Notes: generated by a model not told the origin, from the sequence alone. 64,000 nucleotides of DNA from Rhizobium sp. BK313 (GCF_014193655.1 NZ_JACHZQ010000007.1:1-64000); one strand, 5' to 3'. Positions 51,438-60,755 are shown, numbered from the stretch's first letter. A program made the numbers and translations.

Positions 51438-52736
51438 TCAGGAACCGGCGCGTTCGTCCAGCCTATCGTGCAGCATGCTCCAGGGGAGCAGCATGTTCGG
51501 CGCATGTTTGAGCAGGCTGTGAAACGGGATCGGCGCCGGCGGTGCGAAGGGGATCGGCAGATCGTTCGGCTTTGTGCCCGCAGCCCAGTCAGCCAGCACG
51601 CGGCCCATCGCCGTCGTCATCGCGATGCCGCGGCCGTTGCAGGCAAAGCCAGCAATGATGTCGGGGCCGAGATCCACCAGATGCGGCAGAAAATCCGGCT
51701 CGACAGCCGCGACGCCGGACCAGCTATAGGCGAGCGGCGGAAAACCCTTGAGATTCAGATGACGGGCGAGACGACGGTGGATGGCGCGCGGCACCCGCTC
51801 ACCCGCGCCGGGGCCGATGACATGCATGCCGCCCGTAATCAGTCTGTTTTCAGCATCGAAGCGGAAGGTGAAAAGATTGCGCCGCGTATCGGAAACGCAT
51901 TGGCCGCCCGGCAACAGGCGCTGACGCACCGAGGCGGGCAGCGGCTCGGTCGCGATCTGGAAGACCTTGAGCGGGAAATAGGTGCGCGCCAGCGTCGGAT
52001 TGAGGTGGCCGCCATAGGCATTAGTGGCGATCAGGACTTTTCCGGCCCGGACTTTTCCGCCTGTGGTCGCCAGAACCCAGCCGTCATCCGCGCGTTGGAT
52101 CGAACCAACCGGGGAATGTTCGAAGATACGTGCACCGGCCGCTTCGGCTTCGATGGCAAGACCACGGGCATAACCGACAGGGTTTAGCACGCCGCCGGAC
52201 TTGTCCGTCCAACCGCCGAAATAGCCGTCTGCACCCGTCGTATCTCGGACCGCCTGTCGATCGAGGATTACGGCCGGGCGTCCTCGGCTTGCCCATTGTT
52301 CGGCGCGAGACTTGACCTTCTCGAAAGCGGCGGGCGAATGGGCCGGCTGAATCCAGCCGCTCTGCTGCGCATCACAATCGATACCGTGGCGCCTGATCAG
52401 ATCGAAGACCAGATCGGCGCTCCCGGCTGCCATCTGGATCAGACGCGCGCCACGCTCTGGGCCGAGGAGAGCAGTGATATTGTCCGGGTCCATCTTGGCG
52501 AAATTCGGCACCACGAAACCGGCATTGCGGCCGGTCGCCCCCCAGGCGATGATTTCAGCCTCCAGAACAACGACCGACAAACCCCTCTCGGCAGCATGAA
52601 GCGCGGTCGACAGGCCGGAAAAGCCACCACCGATGATGGCGAGGTCGGCGTGGATGTCGCTTTCCAGCGGCGGTCTGTCTTTGCGGTTGCGGCTTGTGGC
52701 GTGCCAGAGCGATGGCGGGTCCTTTGTGGCATTCAT
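51438..52736 (-). CDS. FAD-dependent amine/amino-acid oxidoreductase (DAO family)
   Basis: Flavoprotein of 432 residues. The dinucleotide site is AIIGGGFSGLSTALHAAERG (residues about 34-53) and a conserved GRNAGFVVP follows. The DAO fold ends in AGFACNGRGIAMTTAMG. Relatives include gamma-glutamylputrescine oxidase, D-amino-acid and glycine oxidases, and dehydrogenases. It is the last gene of the livGFHM operon, overlapping livM by four bases, so it probably oxidises the imported compound, likely an amine or amino-acid derivative. The exact substrate cannot be told. Confidence 0.88.
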   Translation of the reverse strand: MNATKDPPSLWHATSRNRKDRPPLESDIHADLAIIGGGFSGLSTALHAAERGLSVVVLEAEIIAWGATGRNAGFVVPNFAKMDPDNITALLGPERGARLIQMAAGSADLVFDLIRRHGIDCDAQQSGWIQPAHSPAAFEKVKSRAEQWASRGRPAVILDRQAVRDTTGADGYFGGWTDKSGGVLNPVGYARGLAIEAEAAGARIFEHSPVGSIQRADDGWVLATTGGKVRAGKVLIATNAYGGHLNPTLARTYFPLKVFQIATEPLPASVRQRLLPGGQCVSDTRRNLFTFRFDAENRLITGGMHVIGPGAGERVPRAIHRRLARHLNLKGFPPLAYSWSGVAAVEPDFLPHLVDLGPDIIAGFACNGRGIAMTTAMGRVLADWAAGTKPNDLPIPFAPPAPIPFHSLLKHAPNMLLPWSMLHDRLDERAGS

Positions 52737-53719
52737 GACGTAGCGTTGCTTTCATCCGCTACCGGCTTTTGTTCGCGCTTGCGGACGCGCGGGCGGCGGG
52801 GCATGTCGCCGAAGAGGCCGTTCGGCCTAACGAGCAGGATGACGCAGAGCATGACGCCGATGGCAACGATCTGCAGCGACGCGGCGCGGGCCTGTTGTTC
52901 CGGCGTGAAGAGCACGCTGGTCAGCGCACCGGAGCCGGCCCAGATCGCCCAGACGAGGATGCTGCCGATGACTGCGCCCTTGTTGCTGCCGGAGCCCCCG
53001 ACGATCAGCATCACCCAGACCTGAAAGGTCAGCGTCGGCACGTAATTGTCCGGGGCGATGAATCCGATGAAATGCGCCTGTACCGCGCCCGCAAGCCCCA
53101 TGATCGCCCCGCCGACGGCAAAGGCCTGCACCCGGTAGAAACGTGCGCTCTTGCCGAGCGAAATCGCGGCGCGCTCATCTTCGCGCAGCGCTTTCAGCAC
53201 GCGTCCCCAGGGGCTGCGGGACAGATGTTCCAGGGCGAGAAAGACCACCAGCGTCACCACGACGACGACGGCGAGATTAGAGAGGTTGAAGAGCAGTGGC
53301 GTCTCCGCAAGAGCGGCAAAGGGGCGCGGAATGAAGCCAACGCCGAAGGGCCCCCCGGTCAGGCTCTGCGCATTCAATGCCACGAGCTGGACGACGACCG
53401 CGACACCGAAAGTGGTGATGGCGAGGTAGTCGGACTTCAGCCGCAGCGTGGCGATGCCGGTGATGGCGGCGGCGATGCCGGCGATCACCATGGCTCCGAG
53501 CCAGCCGATCAGGATCGGCATGTCGAAACCGCCAAAGCGGCCGGCCGTATCCGGCGTCGTCAGCAGCGCCGACGTATAGGCACCTATGGCGACGAAGCCG
53601 GCGAGGCCGACGTTGAAGAGACCGGTCAGGCCCCATTGCAGGTTCAGTCCGAGGGTGATCAGCGAGAAGATCAGCGCCGTGGTCAGGAAGAATGCGCCAT
53701 AGCCGACAAGATCCATCAT
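52733..53719 (-). CDS. livM: Branched-chain-type ABC permease LivM
   Basis: Inner-membrane permease of 328 residues with about nine hydrophobic segments. The EAA-like loop is AISLGKSARFYRVQAFAVGGAIMGLAG, and the family's NLQWGLTGLFNVG is near the N-terminus. The tail is basic. ATG at 53719 overlaps the livH stop (ATGA); a second ATG follows at once at 53716. It pairs with LivH. Confidence 0.9.
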   Translation of the reverse strand: MMDLVGYGAFFLTTALIFSLITLGLNLQWGLTGLFNVGLAGFVAIGAYTSALLTTPDTAGRFGGFDMPILIGWLGAMVIAGIAAAITGIATLRLKSDYLAITTFGVAVVVQLVALNAQSLTGGPFGVGFIPRPFAALAETPLLFNLSNLAVVVVVTLVVFLALEHLSRSPWGRVLKALREDERAAISLGKSARFYRVQAFAVGGAIMGLAGAVQAHFIGFIAPDNYVPTLTFQVWVMLIVGGSGSNKGAVIGSILVWAIWAGSGALTSVLFTPEQQARAASLQIVAIGVMLCVILLVRPNGLFGDMPRRPRVRKREQKPVADESNATS

Positions 53720-54624
53720 CGTTCCTTCACTCCGAAAAGACCGATCGGCCGGACGAACAGCACCGCCATCAGGATGATGAAGGATATGGCGGCTCGCCAT
53801 TCCGCACCGATCAACTGCACCGCGCCGGCCTCAGCGAGGCCGATGATCAGTCCACCGAGAACGGCGCCCGGCACGCTGCCGATGCCGCCGAGGATGGCGG
53901 CGGCGAACATCGGTAGCAGCATGTCGAAGCCCATCAGCGGCCGGATCTGCACGAGAATACCGATCATGACGCCGGCGACGCAGGCGAGCGCGCCGCCGAC
54001 CAGCCAGGTGACGCGCACCACCTTGGCGACATCGATGCCGACCACGCGGGCAAGCGCAGGGTTCTGGCTCAGCGCCTGCATGGAGCGGCCGGTCTGCGTC
54101 CGCGTGATCAACAGGTGCACGCCGAAAACCAGGAGCGCCGTCACCAGCAGCAGCACGATCTGATCGGGGGTGATGCGGATACCGAAACCAATGGGCATGG
54201 CGATCTGGATGGCGCGACTGAAATAGGTCGGCCGCGAGGTGAAGAGGAATTCCAGCAGGCTTCGCAGTGCCATCGACGCGCCGAAGCTCGCCATGACGAC
54301 GATGATCGCCTGCCCCTTGGCTCGCAGACGCGCGAAGAGAACCATGTCGAGGAGCAGCGCCAGCAGGCCGGTCAGCCCCATGGCGATGATGACGGCTACG
54401 ATCAACGGCCAGCCGAAGGAGAGCGGGCCGATCGGCGCGATCTTGCCGAACATGGTCCCGATAGCGCTGACGACGGCAAGGGTCGCATACGTGCCCCACG
54501 CCATGAAGTCGCCGTGGGCGAAATTGGAGAAGCGTAGGATCGAATAGGTGAGCGTCACGCCGATGGCGCCAAGGCCGATCATCGAGCCGGTCAGCAGTCC
54601 GTCGACGATGAATTGCAGGTTCAT
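53716..54624 (-). CDS. livH: Branched-chain-type ABC permease LivH
   Basis: Inner-membrane permease of 302 residues with about eight hydrophobic segments. Typical features are GLGAIGVTLTYSILRFSNFAHGDFM at the N-terminus and the loop ARVVGIDVAKVVRVTWLVGGALACVAG for ATPase contact. It overlaps livF by four bases upstream and livM downstream. Confidence 0.9.
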   Translation of the reverse strand: MNLQFIVDGLLTGSMIGLGAIGVTLTYSILRFSNFAHGDFMAWGTYATLAVVSAIGTMFGKIAPIGPLSFGWPLIVAVIIAMGLTGLLALLLDMVLFARLRAKGQAIIVVMASFGASMALRSLLEFLFTSRPTYFSRAIQIAMPIGFGIRITPDQIVLLLVTALLVFGVHLLITRTQTGRSMQALSQNPALARVVGIDVAKVVRVTWLVGGALACVAGVMIGILVQIRPLMGFDMLLPMFAAAILGGIGSVPGAVLGGLIIGLAEAGAVQLIGAEWRAAISFIILMAVLFVRPIGLFGVKER

Positions 54625-55370
54625 GCGGCGCCTCCTGGCTTGGCATGTAATGGACGCTGGCCGAGATAGAGTTCGGCGACGACAGGGTCGTTCCAGAGTT
54701 CGGAGGCAACGCCCTCATGCCGGTCCTTGCCCTCGACGAGGACATAGGCGCGGTCGCCGATCGCCAGTGCCGCCTTGGCGTTCTGCTCGACCAGCAGGAT
54801 GGTGACGCCCCCTTTGCGGATCTCGGTCAGCATCTCGAAGACCATGGAAACGAATTTCGGCGACAGGCCCGCCGAGGGTTCGTCCAGCACCAGCACCTTC
54901 GGATGCACGATCAGGGCACGGGCGACCGCCAGCATCTGCCGCTGACCGCCCGACAGATTGCCCGCGGCAATGCGGCGGTGGCGGGCGAGATCGGGAAAGG
55001 TGGCGTACATTTCCTCGATACGGCCGGGGATCTCTCGCGGCTTCAGGACGCCTCCGGCCACTTTCAGATTGTCCTCGACGGACATCAGCGGAAAGACATT
55101 TTCCGTCTGCGGCACGAAGGCTAGGCCTAGACGCACCATGGTATGGGCAGGCGCGGCGGTAATGTCCTTGCCATCCAGCAAAACCGTGCCGCCGGAGACC
55201 GGTACGAGGCCGGCGATCGCCTTGATGAAACTCGATTTTCCGGCGCCATTCGGGCCGAGGACGACGACGATTTCGCCTTGATGAACCGTGATCGATGCGC
55301 CGCGGACGATCGGCACGCCGGGCTCGTAGCCAGCGATGAGGTCGCGGACAAGGAGGGCGGGTTCGCTCAT
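54621..55370 (-). CDS. livF: Branched-chain-type ABC ATPase LivF
   Basis: Cytosolic ATPase of 249 residues. Walker A is GPNGAGKSS, Q loop PQTENVFPLM, signature LSGGQRQM, Walker B VLVLDEPSAGLSP and H loop LLVEQN. The LivF mark is the EQN motif. It overlaps livG upstream and livH downstream by four bases. Confidence 0.92.
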   Translation of the reverse strand: MSEPALLVRDLIAGYEPGVPIVRGASITVHQGEIVVVLGPNGAGKSSFIKAIAGLVPVSGGTVLLDGKDITAAPAHTMVRLGLAFVPQTENVFPLMSVEDNLKVAGGVLKPREIPGRIEEMYATFPDLARHRRIAAGNLSGGQRQMLAVARALIVHPKVLVLDEPSAGLSPKFVSMVFEMLTEIRKGGVTILLVEQNAKAALAIGDRAYVLVEGKDRHEGVASELWNDPVVAELYLGQRPLHAKPGGAA

Positions 55371-56167
55371 GCCGCACCCCCGAGATAGGCTTCGATAACC
55401 CTCGGATCGCGCGCGACTTCATCGGCCGTGCCTTCGCAGAGCAACTGGCCGCTCGCCATGACAAGGACGCGGTGGCAGAGGCGGGTCACCATGTCGATAT
55501 TGTGCTCGATCAGCAGGAAGGTGATGCCGCGGGCATTGATGTCCCTGATGCGGTCGATGATGACCTCGAGCAGCGTCGCGTTGACGCCGGCTGCCGGTTC
55601 GTCGAGCAGGATGATCGCGGGATCGGCCATCATCACGCGGGCAAGCTCCAGGAGCTTGCGCTGGCCGCCGGAGAGTATGCGGGCGGGTTCGTGCGCCAGC
55701 CGTGTCAAATTGACGAGCTCCAGCAGCTCCGTGGCCTTGTCGTGTGCGGCTTTCTCCTCAGCCCTGACGTGCCAGGGTTTCAGGAAGTTTGCCAGCAGTC
55801 CTTCACCGGCCTGGGCCTGCGCCGCCAGCATGACATTGTCGAGCAGCGTCAGGTTCGGAAAGGGGCGGGGGATCTGAAAGGTGCGGCCCAGACCTCGGCC
55901 GATGCGGCGGTGGGCGGCTTCGCCGGACACGGTCACGCCGTTCAGCATGATCTCGCCGCTCGTCGGCTGGACGCTGCCGGCAAGCAGATCGAACATGGTC
56001 GTCTTGCCGGCGCCGTTCGGGCCGATCAGTCCGAGAATTTCGCCGCTCAGGACGTCGAAAGACACGTCGTTGACCGCGGCAACGCCGCCGAAGCGTCGCA
56101 CCACGTTTTTCGCCGTCAGAACCGGCGTTCGGGTGTCCTCTTCCCGCCGTTCGCTCAGTGCACTCAT
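55367..56167 (-). CDS. livG: Branched-chain-type ABC ATPase LivG
   Basis: Cytosolic ATPase of 266 residues. Walker A is GPNGAGKTT, signature LSGGQRKL, Walker B IILLDEPAAGVN and H loop LLIEHN. The GRGLGRTFQIPRPF segment is typical LivG. The ATG at 56167 has AGAGGGA upstream; the longer reading to 56749 runs antisense through the GntR gene and is not real. It is the first gene of the leftward operon. Confidence 0.92.
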   Translation of the reverse strand: MSALSERREEDTRTPVLTAKNVVRRFGGVAAVNDVSFDVLSGEILGLIGPNGAGKTTMFDLLAGSVQPTSGEIMLNGVTVSGEAAHRRIGRGLGRTFQIPRPFPNLTLLDNVMLAAQAQAGEGLLANFLKPWHVRAEEKAAHDKATELLELVNLTRLAHEPARILSGGQRKLLELARVMMADPAIILLDEPAAGVNATLLEVIIDRIRDINARGITFLLIEHNIDMVTRLCHRVLVMASGQLLCEGTADEVARDPRVIEAYLGGAA

Positions 56168-56215
56168 GGATCCCTCTGGCCGAAGACGATCGTTGCCGTC
56201 CTCTGATTTTTGATT

Positions 56216-56238
56216 TGTGATCACACTTGTATTGATCA
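56216..56238. promoter_or_regulatory. Putative GntR operator TGTGATCACA
   Basis: Perfect ten-base palindrome at 56216-56225 followed by a second TGATCA at 56233-56238, inside the 117-base gap between livG and the GntR gene. The two GATC centres are about 16 bases apart. FCD-type GntR proteins often bind such short dyads. Confidence 0.5.
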
Positions 56239-56284
56239 CGCTAATCAGCTTTAATCGCCTCTGCAAGTTAAAAGCGGGGAGGCC

Positions 56285-57022
56285 ATGCAAAAGACCGCCG
56301 TCGAGAAAAGCAACGACCCCATCGCCGCTCAGCTCGCGCCGGTCGGTCGCGAGACCGTGCAGGACCGCGTCTATCTGGAGCTTCGCCGAGCTTTGATCGG
56401 GGGCCTGTTCGAGCCGAGCCAGGTGCTCACCATTCGCGGTCTCGCCGATGCGCTGATGACCAGCACCATGCCGGTGCGCGAGGCGCTCGGCCGGCTTATC
56501 ACTGAAAAGGCGCTGGAGGCGCTGCCGAACCGCTCCGTCCGAGTCCCGCCAATTACGCTTGAGCGGATGGACGATCTTTTGCGTGCTCGCATCCTTATCG
56601 AGGGCGAGGCGATCGCGCTTGCGGCGACGCGAATGAGTCCGCGGCAAGTCTCCGTCATCGAGAGCATGCTCGGCGAATGGGACGAGATGCGGGCGCTGAA
56701 ACACAAGAAGGATGTCGACCGCGAGGTTACCCTGAACCAGAGCTTCCATTTCGAAATCTACCGCGCTTGCGGCTCAGCCGTGCTGATCCCGATGATCGAG
56801 AGCTTGTGGCTGCAATCCGGCCCCTGCATCCGTGTGGCGATCTATGCTTTCTCCGAGGCCGGCGAGGTCGATACGGCCCATTTCCACCGCAGTATCGTCG
56901 CGGCTCTTTCGGTTCAGGATGCCACGGTGGCTCGCGAGGCGCTGGTCGCCGACATCAGCCGGCCTTTCAATTTCCTCCGCAACAAGCTGCAATCCGAAGC
57001 GGCAAGCAAAGGTACGTCATGA
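56285..57022 (+). CDS. GntR family regulator with FCD domain
   Basis: Protein of 245 residues. The winged helix lies at residues about 22-95 (LTIRGLADALMTSTMPVREALGRLITEKALEALPNRS segments) and the FCD ligand domain covers the rest, with NQSFHFEIYRACG and FHRSIVAAL as metal-site segments. It starts the rightward operon, overlaps the DUF3830 gene by four bases, and is divergent from livG. It likely controls both operons, responding to the transported compound or its product. Confidence 0.9.
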   Translation: MQKTAVEKSNDPIAAQLAPVGRETVQDRVYLELRRALIGGLFEPSQVLTIRGLADALMTSTMPVREALGRLITEKALEALPNRSVRVPPITLERMDDLLRARILIEGEAIALAATRMSPRQVSVIESMLGEWDEMRALKHKKDVDREVTLNQSFHFEIYRACGSAVLIPMIESLWLQSGPCIRVAIYAFSEAGEVDTAHFHRSIVAALSVQDATVAREALVADISRPFNFLRNKLQSEAASKGTS

Positions 57023-57507
57023 GCACGCTCGCCATCCGCATCACCGAGCCTCGCTCCACTCTTTCCGTCACCGCCGTGCTGCTCGACGGCAAGGCGCCGG
57101 ACAATGTGGAATTCCTCTGGACCTATCTGGCCGAGCCGCGCATCGTGCCCGGTATCCATGCCATTTGGACGGGACCGGAAATCTCCTGCCCGATCCCGCC
57201 AGACCATCTCGTCGGCAGCGAATGGGCAAACCCCTTGCCGGCGGAAAACGCGACGCTGACGCCGCAGCCGGGCGATATCGTGCTGAGCTATGTGCCGGCG
57301 CGCGTTTGGGGCGGTAGCCCCGATCCGATCTTCGATATCGGCCTGTTCTACGGGCAGGGCGCGCGGCTGCTGTTTCCGATCGGCTGGCTGCCGGGCAGCG
57401 TCGTTGCACAAGTGCGGCCTGAAGAGCGGGAGCAATTCGCGGCCGCCTGCGGTGTCATCCGCCGCAACGGTGCCTGCGATGTGACATTCACCCGCACGGA
57501 GGTGTGA
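57019..57507 (+). CDS. DUF3830 family protein (cyclophilin-like)
   Basis: Protein of 162 residues. DUF3830 members have a cyclophilin-like beta-barrel. The motifs LAEPRIVPGIHAIWTGPEI, PGDIVLSYVPAR and the late FYGQGARLLFPIGWLPGSV fit the family. No catalytic mechanism is known. In other bacteria the family is often found near amino-acid or amidohydrolase genes. Here it overlaps the regulator gene by four bases and is one base from the TIGR04076 gene. Confidence 0.8.
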   Translation: MSTLAIRITEPRSTLSVTAVLLDGKAPDNVEFLWTYLAEPRIVPGIHAIWTGPEISCPIPPDHLVGSEWANPLPAENATLTPQPGDIVLSYVPARVWGGSPDPIFDIGLFYGQGARLLFPIGWLPGSVVAQVRPEEREQFAAACGVIRRNGACDVTFTRTEV

Positions 57508-57508
57508 G

Positions 57509-57862
57509 ATGAGCGCGGCAGACGATTCTTTCGAGCTGTTCGACCTGCGTGTCGAAGCCGTCATTCCCAAGGGCAAGCCGATCTATTGCGGCGCCAAGGA
57601 GGGCGACTATTTCGAGCTCAAGGGCGAAATGCTGTCGCTGCCGCCGGGGCAGGGTTTCTCCATCTATTCCATTTCCGCCGTATTGCCGCTGCTCGCGGCC
57701 AAGCAACGGCCCACCCACAAGAACGACTGGATGACGTCGGACGCCGAGATCGCCTGTCCTGACCCGAACTGCGCGAGCCGCCTGCGGATAGTCAGAACAG
57801 GCAAGCGGCGATTCAGCCATGCCGAGACGACGGCGGTGCTGTTGCCCGAGGAGACCAAATAG
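57509..57862 (+). CDS. TIGR04076 family protein
   Basis: Protein of 117 residues. It fits the small TIGR04076 family: an opening strand (DLRVEAVIPKGKPI), GDYFELKGEMLSLPPGQGFS, the middle SAVLPLLAAKQ and a conserved AEIACPDPNCASRLRI near the C-terminus. The C-x6-C pair might bind metal. Function is unknown. It lies between the DUF3830 and aldo/keto reductase genes with no spare bases, so its product likely acts in the same process. Confidence 0.75.
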   Translation: MSAADDSFELFDLRVEAVIPKGKPIYCGAKEGDYFELKGEMLSLPPGQGFSIYSISAVLPLLAAKQRPTHKNDWMTSDAEIACPDPNCASRLRIVRTGKRRFSHAETTAVLLPEETK

Positions 57863-58918
57863 ATGAATGCCAAGACATTCGAACTCAGCCCTGGCTATGC
57901 GGTCTCCCGCGTCATCCGCGGCGGTTGGCAGTTGGCCGGCGGTCATGGGGCGATCGACCGCGAGCAGGCCGTCACAGACCTCATCGCCGCTTTCGACGCT
58001 GGCATCATCACCTATGACTGCGCCGATATTTATACCGGAGTCGAAGAGCTGATCGGCGCCGCTCGTCTGCGGCTTGCCAAAGAGCGTGGGCTCGACGTCG
58101 CGGCCAAGATGAAGGTGCACACTAAGCTCGTGCCAGATCTCGAAGTCCTGTCACGCATCAGTCGCGACTATATCAGGGGCATTGTCGAGCAATCGCTACG
58201 ACGACTGAAGACCGAGCGACTGGACCTGGTGCAGTTTCACTGGTGGGATTATGCGCTGCCCGGATATCTCGATGCGCTTGGCTGGCTGGATGAGCTGCGA
58301 CGGGAAGGCAAGGTCCGCAGCGTCGGCACGACGAATTTCGACACGCCGCACATCGCCGAAATTTTGAAAGCCGGCATTCCCCTGGTCAGCCAGCAGCTTC
58401 AATATTCCGTACTCGATCAGCGGCCGGCGAACAGTCTCGCGGCGCTTGCGGCTGATAATAACGTCCGCTTCCTCTGCTATGGCTCCGTCGCCGGTGGGTT
58501 CCTAAGCAACAGGTGGCTGGGGCAGCCGGAGCCGGAGATGCCGCTCGAAAACCGCTCGCTGATCAAATACAAGCTGATCATCGACGATTTCGGCGGTTGG
58601 GAGCTGTTTCAATCGCTGCTTCGGACGCTGAAGGCCATCGGCGATCGCCATGGCGTCGATATCGCCACCATCGCCAGCGCCTGGGTGTTGGAGCAGCCGC
58701 AAGTGGCTACCGTTATCGTCGGCGCCCGCAACCAGGCGCATGCGCTCGCCAACGCGAAGATCATGGATATTGCTCTCTCAGTAGAGGATCGGTCTCAGAT
58801 TGCCGCGATCATCGGACAGAGCAGCGGCCCACTCGGCGATGTCTATACGCTGGAGCGCGACCGTACCGGGCGGCATGGCTCAATCATGCACTACAATCTG
58901 AACGCGGGGAAAAAATGA
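57863..58918 (+). CDS. Aldo/keto reductase
   Basis: TIM-barrel oxidoreductase of 351 residues using NADP(H). The catalytic tetrad fits D52, Y57, K88 and H126 (YDCADIY, TKLV, QFHWWD). The C-terminal cofactor stretch (VIVGARNQAHALAN) is present. The sequence begins directly after the TIGR04076 stop. Related enzymes reduce or oxidise aldehydes, ketones or lactones; the substrate in this pathway is unknown. Its stop overlaps the next start (ATGA). Confidence 0.9.
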   Translation: MNAKTFELSPGYAVSRVIRGGWQLAGGHGAIDREQAVTDLIAAFDAGIITYDCADIYTGVEELIGAARLRLAKERGLDVAAKMKVHTKLVPDLEVLSRISRDYIRGIVEQSLRRLKTERLDLVQFHWWDYALPGYLDALGWLDELRREGKVRSVGTTNFDTPHIAEILKAGIPLVSQQLQYSVLDQRPANSLAALAADNNVRFLCYGSVAGGFLSNRWLGQPEPEMPLENRSLIKYKLIIDDFGGWELFQSLLRTLKAIGDRHGVDIATIASAWVLEQPQVATVIVGARNQAHALANAKIMDIALSVEDRSQIAAIIGQSSGPLGDVYTLERDRTGRHGSIMHYNLNAGKK

Positions 58919-59355
58919 GCACGAGCCCATCCCTCTTCGAGCGCGCCAAGACTGAAATCATCGGTCTGCATCGCTATTTTGCCGACTGGTATAACGCAGC
59001 AGACTCCGACCAGACCGATTTCAGCCGGTTCGAAAATGTCTTGGGCGAAGGTTTTCGCATCGTCACGCCTGACGACGGACGCATTATCGACCGCGATTCC
59101 ATCATCAGCCATGTCCGGGCCAACCATAGCTGCTTTCATGGTGATTTCACTATCGAGATCGAGGATGTCAGGCCTGGCTGGGAGGCCGCCGGCGTCGTTG
59201 TCGTGACCTATATCGAGGCACAATGTCGGGCCGGCGTCTGGACCCGTCGGCGGGCGAGCGCCCTTTTTACCGAGAGTTCATCGATGCCGAACGGTGTCGA
59301 ATGGCGGCATCTGCATGAAACCTGGCTGCAGGCGCCGGAGGCGAAACAGGCTTAA
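58915..59355 (+). CDS. NTF2-like fold protein
   Basis: Protein of 146 residues with a SnoaL/DUF4440-like cone fold pattern: an N-terminal helix pair (LHRYFADWYNAADS), a middle strand LGEGFRIVTPDDGRIIDRDSIISHV and late strands ending in WRHLHETWLQ. Members may be isomerases, dehydratases or binding proteins. It overlaps the aldo/keto reductase gene by four bases and is followed by the binding-protein gene. Confidence 0.75.
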   Translation: MSTSPSLFERAKTEIIGLHRYFADWYNAADSDQTDFSRFENVLGEGFRIVTPDDGRIIDRDSIISHVRANHSCFHGDFTIEIEDVRPGWEAAGVVVVTYIEAQCRAGVWTRRRASALFTESSSMPNGVEWRHLHETWLQAPEAKQA

Positions 59356-59396
59356 CCACTGAAATAGAAGTCGTGTACCTAACAAGGGGAACAAAG

Positions 59397-60659
59397 ATGA
59401 AAAAGACGATATTTCAAATCACCACCGCTCTGGCGCTCCTTGCAGCGGCTGGCGTTGCCAACGCGGCAGACTGCAAAATCACCGTCGGACTGGTGATGGA
59501 GCTGACTGGGCCTGCTGGCGAATATGGCCAAGCGGGCGCAAAATCAGTCGAAATGGCCTTCCGCGACATCAACGCCGCCGGCGGCGTGCGCGGCTGTGAT
59601 CTGGTGACCGACACACGCGACAGCCAGAGCCAGGGCAACGTCGCCGTCGACGCTGCGACCCAGCTCGTGCAGGTGAAGAAGGTACCCGTCATCATCGGCG
59701 GCATCATCTCGTCGGTCTCGATCCCGATCCTGACGTCGGTCACCGCACCGGCCAAGATCGTGCAGGTATCGCCGGCCTCGTCTTCGCCGACGTTGACGGC
59801 ACTCGGCCGCGACGGCAAGACCAACGGCATCTTCTTCCGCACCATCACCTCGGATGCACTGCAAGGCGTGGCGGCTGCGAAATACGCGATCGACAAGGGC
59901 TTCAAAAAGCTGTCGGTTATCCATGTCAACAACGACTTCGGCGTAAACATGGTGGCGGAGTTCTCCCGCGCCTATAAGGCGCTCGGCGGCACCATCGTTT
60001 CCGACACGCCTTATAACGAAAAGCAGTCGAGCTATGCCTCGGAAGTCACCGCCGCCATGGCCGGAAATCCGGACGGCCTTTATCTCGTCAGCACACCGGT
60101 CGATGGCGCAACGATCGCTCGCACCTGGATTTCGCAGGGCGGCGTGCAGAAATTCCTGCTCAACGATGGCATGAACAGCCCAGATTTCATTGAATCGGTC
60201 GGCGCCGACTACCTCAAGGATGCCTATGGCACTTCCTCGGGCACCAGCCCGACCGCGTCGACCGACTACTTCATGAAGAACTACAAGGAATTCTCGGGCA
60301 TCGAACCGTCCAATCCGGCGGCTGACCGTTCCTATGACGCCGGTGCCATCGTCGGCCTCGCCATCGCAATTGCCGGTTCGGACGATCCGGGCAAGATCAA
60401 GGATGCGATGTTCAAGGCGGTCGATCCCCAGGGCACGCCGATCTATGCCGGGAAGGACGAGTTCGCCAAGGCGCTCGGTCTGATCAAGGACGGCAAGCCG
60501 ATCCGCTACGAAGGCGTCATCGGCCCGGTCGCCTTCGACAAATATGGTGACATCACCGGCCCGTTCCGTCTCTGGAAGATCACGGACGGCAAGGTGACGA
60601 CGGACGGTGAAATGTCGACCGAGGACGTCAACAAGCTGCAGGCGCAGTTGAACAAATAA
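59397..60659 (+). CDS. LivK-type ABC substrate-binding protein
   Basis: Periplasmic binding protein of 420 residues with a signal peptide ending in GVANAAD. It belongs to the peripla_BP_6 family that serves LivFGHM importers, with GLVMELTGPAGEYGQAGAKSVEMA at the start of the first lobe. The ATG at 59397 follows AAGGGGAAC. It ends the rightward operon; its transporter proteins are encoded by the leftward one, so the substrate is shared. Branched-chain amino acids are not assured, since many family members bind amides, urea or aromatic acids. Confidence 0.9.
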   Translation: MKKTIFQITTALALLAAAGVANAADCKITVGLVMELTGPAGEYGQAGAKSVEMAFRDINAAGGVRGCDLVTDTRDSQSQGNVAVDAATQLVQVKKVPVIIGGIISSVSIPILTSVTAPAKIVQVSPASSSPTLTALGRDGKTNGIFFRTITSDALQGVAAAKYAIDKGFKKLSVIHVNNDFGVNMVAEFSRAYKALGGTIVSDTPYNEKQSSYASEVTAAMAGNPDGLYLVSTPVDGATIARTWISQGGVQKFLLNDGMNSPDFIESVGADYLKDAYGTSSGTSPTASTDYFMKNYKEFSGIEPSNPAADRSYDAGAIVGLAIAIAGSDDPGKIKDAMFKAVDPQGTPIYAGKDEFAKALGLIKDGKPIRYEGVIGPVAFDKYGDITGPFRLWKITDGKVTTDGEMSTEDVNKLQAQLNK

Positions 60660-60692
60660 GGCCTAGGGTTCGCATATTTTCGTTTCTAGGGG

Positions 60693-60727
60693 ACGCCCGA
60701 TAACCTGCTCGGTTGCCGGGCGTTTCT
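60693..60727 (+). terminator. Intrinsic terminator after the binding-protein gene
   Basis: Stem ACGCCCG/CGGGCGT with further pairing inside, then TTCTG. It ends the rightward operon. Confidence 0.65.
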
Positions 60728-60755
60728 GTCCATGGCGCCCGGTCGGGGCGTGAAA

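Noticed and set aside
55367..56749. 460-residue reading of LivG
   Set aside because: The added N-terminal part runs antisense through the GntR gene. The start at 56167 has a good ribosome site.
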